From: Chlorophyllum brunneum
Taxonomy: Eukaryota > Basidiomycota > Agaricomycetes > Agaricales > Agaricaceae
DNA: 64,000 nt
Direction of reading: 5' to 3'
Assembly: GCA_963576785.1 (NCBI GenBank)
Contig: OY756149.1
Span: forward strand, 1,364,001-1,428,000
The notes beneath the pieces were generated by a model. It did no database searches. It was not told the DNA's origin and saw only the letters and a program-made list of their open reading frames with translations. Below are positions 38,301 to 47,150 of the stretch, in pieces. A program made the translations under genes and the position numbers. Numbering within the stretch: position 1 is the first letter of the stretch; the number at the start of each line of letters is the position of its first letter.

Positions 38301-38444
38301 CTGGTCTGTCACAGTCCATCCGGACTGGTCAGAACCAGTGACAGAAATGAGGGTTAGGGCATCCTGAAGCCTTCTAGACCAGAACGCATAGTTCTTTGGC
38401 CCATTGAGCTTAGGTAAACCAGCGACGATATTATTAGTAGACAT
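32394..38444 (-). pseudogene. Copia-A gag-pol, one frame with seven nonsense codons
   Basis: From ATG 38444 to the stop at 32394 is a single frame of 2,016 codons. Order: gag (LPKLNGPKNYAFWSRRLQDAL), four RAELEKKV-type repeats (about 37275-37360), PPGCTCEGHTRV, protease WLLDSGASCHYTP (36060), pre-integrase LGHPSNRILNHFE..CDGCAKGK, integrase with HSDLVELP, CTDRGGEYA and NGRAECLNRTL (all three acidic residues kept), RT with YVDDSMF (33330) and RNase H (DSDWAGDP; ALSSTEAKYMAL). Stops at 37734, 37149, 36717, 35862, 35823, 34602 and 33651 interrupt it. There is no frameshift in 6 kb. At 36717 the related copy at 62570 has CAG. Confidence 0.92.
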
Positions 38445-38591
38445 AATATCTTTGTCGAGTGTATTTCTTTCTAGAAGAAAATTCTCGTATCAGCAATGAT
38501 CAAATACAAGGATAACTCTGTCAGGTGAAGCCCTATCATCCTATCTCGGTTAGAGGGGATGATAATGGTTTAACCATTGGTAAGGCTACCG

Positions 38592-38603
38592 GGGCCCATA
38601 ACC
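38592..38603 (-). other. Copia-A primer-binding site (half-tRNA type)
   Basis: The complement reads GGTTATGGGCCC directly after the 5' LTR. It is complementary to the anticodon stem-loop of eukaryotic initiator tRNA-Met (GGGCCCATAACC), as in Drosophila copia and yeast Ty5, which prime from a cleaved tRNA-iMet. Confidence 0.85.
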
Positions 38604-38879
38604 TGTTGAGGAAATGACCGTAACGAGTTGTTTGCTGGGGGCAGCAGTAAACGCAGTGGGAGAGAACGTAGGGTCTACTCACCGAGATAATAAGCTTCTA
38701 TCTGATACCTATAGAAAGGTAATTCAGATAGACAGATATTATTGATGAAGCGTTCAACGTCAGTTAAGTAGAGTTTAAAGTCGATGAGATCGATTGAGGT
38801 GTTGTACTCAAGGAGATAGGCAATGATGAAGAAGTTGTTCGATTGAACAAGATGCAGAACTTAGGTCTGCTACATGGGG

Positions 38880-38887
38880 TTTATATA
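38880..38887 (-). promoter_or_regulatory. Copia-A LTR TATA box
   Basis: TATATAAA on the complement within the 5' LTR, followed by CCCCATGTAGCAGACC. It is conserved in the other copia-A LTRs. Confidence 0.65.
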
Positions 38888-39175
38888 CATATTGTAACAT
38901 AGACGAGTTATACTACATAAAATACTAGCATTGCATAGATTGTTCCTTATGACTCCCTTTAACTGTGGCGTAGTGCCTGCGGAGTAATGCGGAACATAGT
39001 ATCTAGTCATTGATACTATGTAGAATAATCTATCAAGTACTTATGACTCTCATCGTATGCAGAGCAACTCATAGGAAGTTACAATGGAATGAAGTTACTG
39101 GAAAGTAACGGATCAGTCTATTATTAGAATAATGACTTCATAATCTATTTCTAGAATATGTCCGAAACTTCAACA

Positions 39176-39545
39176 CAGACACAATACCCCAAAAAGATTT
39201 TGCTTGTAGGGCTGCTTTCATATTATCAGCCCATACATGATAGTTTGTACCATTGAGCTTTGGGAACTGCAAGGTTTCCAAACTCATTTCACCAAGACCA
39301 GGCCCCATAACCTAATGAAAATAATTGCAGGGTAGAAATGAATGGTACAGTGGAACCGAAGTCGCAACACGAAAAGTCGGACCTCAGGGTTACATGACAG
39401 TTGTTTTATATACTATAATAAAAAGGAGAAATATTTAGACATCTTGAATATAATGAAAGACATTATATGGAGCATGAGGAGATAATGAAACAAGAAAAGG
39501 ATAAAAGCTAAAACTACCTAAGTCATTACGACGTCATTTTTCATC
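39176..39545 (-). mobile_element. Copia-B 5' end: gag N-terminus, PBS and LTR
   Basis: After the CAGAC duplication the complement encodes the gag start MSLETLQFPKLNGTNYHVWADNM in direct continuation of 31786. GGTTATGGGGCC (complement of 39301-39312) is a half-tRNA-iMet type PBS. 39313 to about 39545 is the 5' LTR with a TATATAAAA-like box; its outer boundary against the hydrolase relic is approximate. It replaces exon 1 and part of exon 2 of that gene. Confidence 0.8.
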
Positions 39546-39548
39546 ACA

Positions 39549-40674
39549 TTGCTAGCGTTGCTAAAAAGACCTTCAAGTACGGCGAAACTGACCGTCACTG
39601 TGTATGTGTCTGGCCATCAGGCCTTTGATAACTGCTCTATCACGTCCCACAGCTTGACGTCTACTGGCCCCCTGACCCTGCGTGATCTGATGTGGAAACC
39701 CCAGTACTATTCTACATCTATGGATTTATCTACGGGTCCGAAATTTTTCTCCATGGGAGAACATCGTGTATGGCTGTCTTGTTGCTTTCTTCGCGAAACA
39801 TGGGTTCATCACTGTCATCCCCGACTACCGCCTTGCACCAGAATTCAAGTACCCTACAGCCGCGGAGGACATATCGGCTGCCATGACATGGGTATTGAGC
39901 CACAGATCGGAACTCGTGACAGAGACAACTCCCAACCCGGACCTCAATTCGTTGATTGTAGCGGGTCATTCAGCTGGAGCTGTCCATGCCGCGACTCTGA
40001 TTACGCATCCGACTTTGATTCCCCTGGATTCAGACCTTCGCAAGAGGATTAAAGGCGTTATGTTGATGTCGGGCCCATACCATGTTCCTTCAGCGAGCGA
40101 AGTCGGCAGATTCTTGATGCATTGGGGCACAGAAGAAAACGCGAGAGAACAATCTGCCCTCTCGCTCCTCCTCGATTGGATCAACACACAGCCCAAGGAC
40201 ACTTTACCCAATATCTTGATGGTCGAAGCTCAATTTGAACCAGAGTGGATTTTCAGCATGGGCATTGATTATCATAGGGTTTTGGAATGGCATTTGGGGA
40301 AACCCGTCGAGATGATATTGGGTGATCGGCATAACCACATCAGTCTATATTCTGCCTTGTGCAGTGAGGAAGGAGAGGAATGGGGCGTGCAAGCCGCGGA
40401 TTGGATGTGGAGGGTTCTCAGGGTGAGTTCGCCAGCCCAGGAAAAGCTAGGAACTTGTGGCAGTAGGTTGATGGTGTCTTTCGCAAATGTAGGGGACGTC
40501 AGAGGTAGATTAGGGAAGTGCGGAGGCCGGTATCCTGAAGGGTGTGAAGGAAACAGGCAAGCATGAATGTTTGGGATGTCACCAACGAACAAGCCAATCA
40601 TTCACACTTCAACTTGGGACCCGATCGACACCCTCGAAGGTGAGTACCTAGCGGCTCATCAATGCTGATGTTTC
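39549..40674 (+). pseudogene. Alpha/beta hydrolase, second copy, decayed
   Basis: Colinear with the intact gene at 2876-4134 but missing exon 1 and the start of exon 2. A TGA follows WPPDPA near 39687. The oxyanion-loop glycines are lost (YGGGF reduced to YGF) and the next stretch is frame-shifted. From about 39766 a long frame keeps GHSAGA and DRHNHIS, and a TAG/TAA-type stop appears in the last exon (EVD then stop). It cannot make a working enzyme. Confidence 0.88.
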
Positions 40675-41430
40675 GTTAACTCCTGAACCACTCAGACGTT
40701 CATTAGGTGTGTTCGCTGGTTCTGTTGCTCTCGCTCTGTTGGCTCATTTCGCATAGTTGTCTTGGCTGCGGAAATAAGTGGGCGCAGGTATAAACCTCCC
40801 GAGCTGGCAGCAAACGAAGTGCGAAAATCTCACCCACCGCATGCGAGCTCTCCTATCCATACACCAGGCATTACGGAGTACTGCAGAAGACTTTTTGTTT
40901 CGTTATTAGTTGCATTGCTTAGACCACCACCACTCGGGTATTTATTAAACTAGTCAGGCCAAGATGAGAGTGAGCACTAGTGAAGTTGTGTGTGCTTCAA
41001 TTGATCTTGTCATCATGAGGTCGAGAATGCCAATGGTCGCGAAGAATTCGAAGCTTTTGAATGGTCCTGTAAAATAATCGTCGTGTACTTACCATCCTCC
41101 CACGAGTTGGTTTGTGAGCACTTAAGCCATGGTCAGCGTAGGGAAGGAGTCGGAGGGGGAGAGATCTAGTTGACTACGATGATTTAGCTTTGTCTGAGCT
41201 TTGTATGATACAAGGAAAGGTTGACAAAGTTGACTCAAGCCCGTCGTGGCAATCGGGATTCTTTCCCAACTATGTCGAGACTATTGTTGAAAGGTTGATG
41301 TACCCTGTAGTAGATAAGGAAAGCCATGATAAAGTATGAATCTGTGTCAACTACACCCAAATGCACACCTTCAAGAGTATTAGCCCGACGTCGAACACCA
41401 AGGTCTGGTAAGAGCAACTACTGTAGAGAA
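40675..41430. other. Intergenic, copy of 4135-4938
   Basis: Contains the same 63-codon conserved frame (40762-40953) and otherwise no gene. Confidence 0.4.
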
Positions 41431-43003
41431 CTAAACGATATCGACAACCAGTAAAGTATGTATCGTATGAAGGAATAACAAGCGCTCCGTGTCCTCGTCG
41501 AAGTTGATGCATGGCCGGGGCATGGCCGGAGCTTGGTGAAAGGTAGGCAACCGCTGCTGGTCTGGTGGTGAAGCTGAGGCCCATTCCTGGCTGTTAATCC
41601 GAATAGTGCTGTCCGCTGCACTGAAGGATAGTGTTGCCGAAATGCCAAGCCTGAAGTCATCCCACCGCTGCTCATCACAAGTGCCCAGCTCGAGAGTCGT
41701 GGGGGGCAGCCTCTTATCATGGGGTATCACGATTCCATAAAGCCTCCCTTCCGTCACGCGATCTAGCATGGTAATCCGTGATGTTCCAGGAAACCAGCGA
41801 GTCTCCGATTGTGTCCGACGTGCCACGGGGATAGCATACAGCAGTTTGATGGACGTTGGCGACTCCAGCTCAAAGATATAAAGCGAGCCGGGCCCCCCAG
41901 AACGGACGGCAAACACATCGCGACCAACGAATCCCACGAGCCAGAGAGACCCGGCGAACGAGCCGGGAAATCACGAGACAACACGGACAGACCAATAGAC
42001 CCCCTTCGTATGGATGGACGCTAGAGTCAATCAAGGAGTACTCAAGGCGCCCCCGGGCCTGGTGATAGTCGTAAACCTCAATCTCTCTGTTCTTCACCCT
42101 AGGATCCTGCCAGACTTGGACAAGGTAGCGGTCATTGAGAGTCATTCCTCTGGAGGTCTTACCGGGCCGGAAACATCGAAAGATAGCAATCATTGTGGCA
42201 ACCAAAGTAGCGTCCGCGCCATGGCTGGCGAGGTCCACTTGGTATATGTACGTTCGTGAGTTTTCTATAGAGGTCTGAGCCAAATTGGGAGAGCCGGAGA
42301 CTAGACTTACACACCTTCTTCCCAAATGAAACCTGCAATACGAAAGGAGAGCCGTGGTGCTCGTCGATCTACCCAGACCCTGTAGGTAACCACCATCTTT
42401 CCATTTATTTCTGGATCAATTTTCCTTTGATCGAATAATAGACGTGGCGTAGGATTGGTGCTGTCCAAGTCGATGGCATACACAAGCGCGAAAGGATGAC
42501 CCATCAATAGCCACCGGCCACCTGGAAGAAGTTTGATATAGCATGGTCTCAAAAGCTCAACATCGGGTGGGGGAGATTCGACTGTGCGCGTGCGGAAGCG
42601 TGGCTGTATGACATTCGCCAATATGCTCTGCACTCGACTTCGCCGTAAAGCCCATCGTCCCAACTCCTCCACGGTGTAATTTCCAGGCCCTTCTTCGGGT
42701 GGGGATACCCCGTACACCCTACGCAGCTCAGTAATATGGCTGCACCAGAACTGGCGAGTATTTGTGACGGAGTAAAGAGTCCTGCAAGTCTGCCCAAGCC
42801 TTAATCTCCCTACAAATATAGACTGAACAACGTACCAGCCTGACCGCGAGCAGGCCCGGGTATTCCAGACGCATGAGAATTCGGGACAGAATCTCGGCGG
42901 GGAGAGATATGAGCTCATGCTGCAGTTCGCCCGGCCTCGCAGCGAGGGGACTTGACACCAGCCAGAGATAAATTCTTCGGACCCAAGACATTACAGGTAG
43001 CAT
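41431..43003 (-). CDS. F-box protein B, 478 aa model, with a lost splice acceptor
   Basis: Exons on the complement: 43003-42836, 42789-42313, 42274-41993 and 41940-41431 (introns 46, 38 and 52 nt). The F-box is near residues 32-75 (LPAEILSRILMRLEYPGLLAVRL, then TCRTLYSVTNTRQFW across intron 1); F-box proteins recruit substrates to SCF ubiquitin ligases. The rest, with GGRWLLMGHPFALVYAIDLDS, RAPRLSFRIAGFIWEEG and IVIPHDKRLPPTT, is shared by four paralogues here but is not a repeat domain I recognise. The third intron's acceptor AG (TAG in copy A) is TGG here, part of the hypermutated block 41889-41964, so correct splicing is doubtful. Divergent from the gene at 43494. Confidence 0.75.
41889..41964 (-). 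other. 76-bp transition cluster in F-box B
   Basis: Against 5401-5476 of copy A there are 18 T to C changes and one A to G on the plus strand (18 A to G on the coding strand) and no transversions. Flanking sequence differs only sparsely. Copies C and D agree with copy A at GAATTCATTGAT (EFID), where B reads GGATTCGTTGGT (GFVG), so B is the altered copy. The changes cover the end of intron 3 and the start of exon 4. Confidence 0.85.
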
Positions 43004-43066
43004 GGCTAACGGATGAGCGACGCGTTTTCACAATGCAAGTCAGTTAAACGCGATCACGTGACAATG

Positions 43067-43112
<46 letters not shown>

Positions 43113-43493
43113 AACGGCAGCCGTCTGCCCCTGCTGCGTATCGCAACTCCATCAGGCGGCTCTTCTCCGTCACGCTTCATTTACCCCCACATCCCGACCC
43201 CGGTCCCTACTTCTGGTCTTGTTCAACTTTTCGCCAAATTACGAGACCTATTGATCATCATAGGCTTATCGATCGCCTGTCCTCGTACGGTTTCTCCACA
43301 TGTTCGTGCCGAGGTGCTGGGTTTGAATATGCTACAGTTGCTCTGAGCTTCACGTTTGGAACGCACCGAGACCTTGATCCCTGTATCCTTTCCTCCCTGT
43401 GTCGAAACTGTAATTTTCGGATTCATACCAAGAACAGGTGAAGCACTGTAACTTGTCGTTCCGTTCCTAATCTGTAACCCCTCAGACATCGTA
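43004..43493. promoter_or_regulatory. Head-to-head intergenic region, F-box B / Ulp1-type gene copy, with (CT)20
   Basis: 490 bp between divergent starts at 43003 (-) and 43494 (+). A perfect (CT)20 microsatellite occupies 43071-43110. It is presumably a shared bidirectional promoter; no further elements are called. Confidence 0.5.
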
Positions 43494-44448
43494 ATGGTCT
43501 ATCAGATAACCACACATAGTCGATCCCGCCGCGAGCGTAAGATATAATTCCCTGACACGAGCCCAAATTTCTCACTTTGCACAGATCCAGCTATTCCCGT
43601 ATACACGGCCGAAAATCAAGCCACAGACATTGGTAGTTTTCCTATCATAAGTTTCGATAGTGGTGCTAACATATCCCCAATTCAGCGCTACAAACGGAAA
43701 CCCCCATGGCTCGAACGGAGGAGCGTGGTGCTCATGGTGTGTCTCTGCTTGCGTACTCTGGGCTTCTTACAAATTCTAGAGAGTCCAGCCTCATCTACCA
43801 CGGAACCACATGTGATCCAAACTTATCGCTGTGATCAGCAATCGGCCGCTGCTTCAACCAAGGATGTCGAGATCATTGTCGATAAGTTTGGCCATCCAGG
43901 AAACAGGCAAGACCTCAGAGACATCGTCACGAGTTTGGCGAGGCACGATGATATCTTTGAGCGCTTGATAGGCTACGTCGGTGATTCCGCAACAGCGCGC
44001 GATTTCTCGGTGCGTCCTTAGATCCGCGGTGATGAGTCCGTGACTCATTGAATGCCTCAGCTGAAATCATTCTCCAAAGTCGGACGGAAGGACATTCATT
44101 CCATGGGTGTTGTGATTCATGAAAAAGTACCATTTAACCTTTTGGCACAAGCTGTTGATAATGCTGGGTTTCCTACCAAATTTGAGTACCGCGATGTCCC
44201 AGATCACACAGCCTTCCTTGAGACTGCTGGGGAAATGTCATTCCGGTCTGTTGTGAGCCTCTTTCCCCCGGAAAACGATCGGGATAACCGCATGGCTCAC
44301 GCTAAAGTAACAGGCAGAAAGCGTTGCGCGGGCACGATTACATCGCCTCATTTCTGGGCTAGTCGACAGGTTCAAAATTTCTAAGGCCTTTCTCTTCGGA
44401 GATCATGTTTCCGTCGCTGTTCTCGGAAGCACAATGGCGCCTATAGAA
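43494..44448 (+). pseudogene. Truncated paralogue of the Ulp1-like protease gene (5' six exons)
   Basis: Exons 43494-43536, 43585-43632, 43686-43727, 43780-44009 and 44061-44252, plus the start of exon 6 by homology at 44359-44448. Positions, lengths and phases of the five introns match the full gene at 47151-50536. Shared blocks include DVEIIVDKFGHPGNRQDLRDIV, RDFSLKSFSKVGRKD, LLAQAVDNAGFP and KAFLFGDHVSVAVLGS. The exon 6 acceptor is GG in place of AG, and homology ends at 44448 where the inverted ORC2/unknown-gene segment begins, so the protease domain is absent. Codon-level similarity is only moderate, so this duplication is older than the others. Confidence 0.82.
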
Positions 44449-44449
44449 C

Positions 44450-46804
44450 ATTCATCAGAAGGGATCGATGTATCGGGTTGTCCGAATGGTGGTGAGGATA
44501 TAAAGATTAATATCGATATAACAAACGATAACCATGTCGCTGCTAAGGAACGGTTAGTAACAATGTAGGTACCAAAGACTCATATATGTACATACCGTCT
44601 ATGATTGTTACGAAATTTGTGCTGCCCGTGTATCCTGAGCCTGGAGCCGCTTCATCGTTGCTAAATCCCGTCGCACTTTTTCTTCCCTAGACCCCTGTCT
44701 CCTTCTATTCAAGTGCGACCAATCCTCTCCAACGCCAACGGAGGCTCCAAACGGTGCGGGAGTGTCCTGCTGTCGAGGCTTCGGTGGGGGCGGAGTACAC
44801 GGCTTCCAAACCCATGCCTTCACGAGTACAGGGTTTACTGGGGATGCGCCAGCACTCTCCTTGGTAGGTCGTGTAAGAGTTTTGCCCTTCTTGCCTTTTG
44901 CAGCAATAGGCAGTGTAATCTCGCGGTTAACGACAACTTTGGTAATTTCTCGGCTCCCTTCTAGTGCTGGAAGGATAAGTTGCTTCAAAAACCTATGAAT
45001 GGTCGGATGAGTGTCGGAGAGTAGGCAGAGCAAGAACAAGAACGCACGCTTTCGAGCGAATGGGATGATCATTATGTGGCGGTAGTGTAATGCTTTGCTT
45101 AGACTCGGGTCGACTGGAGAGTCGTGGGTCTCCCTCGAAGCTTCGGGGGGCAGGCTCAAGGAGGGCGAGCTGGTAGAGCTCGGTGGTGCTGAGGCCTTGC
45201 GAGCAGTCGCGCCCGGCGAGAACCCCGCGGATGACTTTAATGCCCTCCCGAATGACATTCGTTTGGGCGACTGTCGCCTTCGGAAGGACGCTCATTGCAG
45301 AGGAGGATGCTGGACGTGAACGGAACGCGACCAGAACGTGCTTATGTAAGCAGCCTTCACAAGTCGTAAATAATCAGCTAGCTGGTTCATCCAGTCCATA
45401 GCTGGCAGGCTGGCTTGCAGAGTAGGTTTTGGATCCTTCAAAACATTTCAACTGGAAATTTACGAGCAGATGGACTGTCCACACAGGCTCAGCAAGGCTC
45501 AGTACGTGCTTTTCCAACTTCCACGGGACCAAACACTGATAAGGGACGCGACTTTTGATCAGTTCAGCGCGTCGACCCGATCATGGCCCCGCGAACCAAA
45601 AGAAAGTGCTTGGAGCTGCAAGACTCTGCAACGTCCAACGACAACGAAACGTCAGATGAGTCGGAAAACTCGGAAGAGCGTTCGGACTGGGATGAACTCC
45701 CAGAGATTTCTCCGAAGGGAAAGCTAAAGCCCAAGGATCGTCTAATATCATAGTCCAGACGGCCTTTGACACCTACTTCACATACACTGCTCCGAAGGCA
45801 CAGATGTCCTCCAACGTCTTCTCTAATCTCGTTCTCCCTCTCACGGCGGAGGAATATAACAATGCCATTATCTCCGCAAAACCTGGACTCAAAACCCCAC
45901 AACCAATAGTTTCGACACCTTCCATCCGGACCTGTCTGTTCTCGCGATCCTTCCTTGAACTGCAAGAAGGCTTCAACATTCTGTGCTATGGACACGGTTC
46001 CAAGCGCCAACTGCGTAATCACTTCGCTACGGATGTCTGTTCAAAAAAGGGGCACGTCGTTGTTGCCAATGGCTTCCAACCTGATTTCACTATCAAGGAC
46101 CTTCTCAGTCAGATTGAGAATATACCTGGAATCCAGGACCCCGATTCCCGAGAAATAAGCCCAACGGATATCCACACTTTTCTCTTCGTCTCCTTCGGAC
46201 CAACAACCTCACTTGTACATCGCCATCCACACATCGACCCCGCCGTTCTACGAACCCCCCGCGCAAAGTCTGTCCCCTCACTTCTAGCTCTTACACCCAA
46301 CATCCACATCATCTCTTCCATAGACCACATCAATCCCGCACTAATGTGGTCCTCATCCGAACTTCCACTCGTAAATCCTCCTCAATGACCTCGCAACAAT
46401 CTACGAATAAACCAACACCGCCCCGATGGTTTTCCTGGCTCTACCACGACCTGACGTCTTTGGCTCCATATGACCTTGAACCAACCTACATCGAACATAC
46501 GTCCCTCACATCCGCACACAGTAATGGCCCCGCAAAAAACTCGACTTCACATCTACCCTCCCTTCAACTCTCAACCCCTCTTCTACTATCACCGGTGGTG
46601 GCGTTTGAACAAACATGTGCAAAACAGCTGCTCTACACATCTTGGCCTCCGTTACGCGAACGGCTCCAAAGTTGTTCGTGCTTTTAGCGAATAGACAACT
46701 GGAGACTATCGAGGAACCTGGTGCTGCCGGCTCTGGTTCTGGGTCGGGTGCTGAGGGTGTGACGGTGGGTTTACAGGTCACTGATAGGCTACGACGCCTT
46801 ATTT
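44450..46804. repeat. Inverted segmental duplication, arm 2 (partner 1-2370)
   Basis: Reverse complement of 1-2370 with a few percent divergence. It has inserted between the truncated Ulp1-type copy and the full gene, and its left edge is the truncation point of the former. Confidence 0.92.
44608..45295 (-). CDS. Unrecognised two-exon gene, 210 aa, copy 2
   Basis: Exons on the complement 45295-45048 and 44992-44608; intron 45047-44993 with the same ends as copy 1. The product differs from copy 1 at a few residues (for example IKVIRGVLAG for IRVIRKVLAE) and has no stop or frameshift, so both copies may be functional. Same divergent arrangement with an ORC2 relic. Confidence 0.7.
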
Positions 46805-46985
46805 AGCCTTGCCCGTGGCGATTTCGTTGCGACGAATGATACGGCGCTTCGTGCGCCCCTGGGTGAATACAGGGACCGTGGTCTTATTATTTCTGCGGAG
46901 GGTGGCTCGAGAGGAGTTGTGGATTCCGCTGAGGAATGAACGGCCGGCGAGCGTTTTGCAGAGTTTACAGGTGCAGGCACAGTAG
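45583..46985 (+). pseudogene. ORC2-like pseudogene, copy 2, reaching the natural stop
   Basis: From MAPRTKRKCLELQDS at 45583 the frame shifts before VQTAFDTYFTYTAPKAQMSS, then a 194-codon frame (45804-46388) holds GFNILCYGHGSKRQLRNHF, GHVVVANGFQPDFTIKDLL and LALTPNIHIISSIDHINPALMW. FSWLYHDLTSLAPYDLEPTY (about 46430), AALHILASVT..KLFVLLANRQLE (46620-46700), LARGDFVATNDTALRAPLGEYRD (46805-46875) and ELWIPLRNERPASVLQSL follow in other frames, ending at TAG 46983. A 15-nt deletion near 46137 distinguishes it from copy 1. Some shifts might be introns, but at least two lack GT..AG options. Confidence 0.78.
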
Positions 46986-47150
46986 GTGATTTGTGATTAC
47001 TTTCAAAATGCTGCGTGCTACATCTCCTATTCGCGGCTGAATTTCCTATTACATCATAATGCTGCTACTGCTTTATCCACTATTTGCGACAAAGAAACAA
47101 AGTCTTCGACGTAGTTGTGACGACGATACGAAAATCATTCATCACCGGAA

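Larger units (their letters stand above)
31787..39175 (-). mobile_element. Copia-A copy 2: complete 7,389-bp Ty1/copia element
   Basis: Two 572-bp LTRs (31787-32358 and 38604-39175, TGTTGAAG..CTCAACA in the sense direction) differ at four sites, all transitions, so insertion is recent. The 5-bp target-site duplication CAGAC (31782-31786 and 39176-39180) is perfect and lies in copia-B gag. A PBS matching an initiator tRNA-Met anticodon region abuts the 5' LTR, and a purine tract abuts the 3' LTR. The interior is one gag-pol frame. This is the youngest datable insertion in the window and the reference for the copia-A family. Confidence 0.96.
39549..42390. repeat. Direct segmental duplication, copy 2 (partner 3045-5896)
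   Basis: Hydrolase, intergenic stretch and F-box gene in the same order and orientation as 3045-5896. Mismatches are scattered except for a dense cluster at 41889-41964. Confidence 0.92.
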
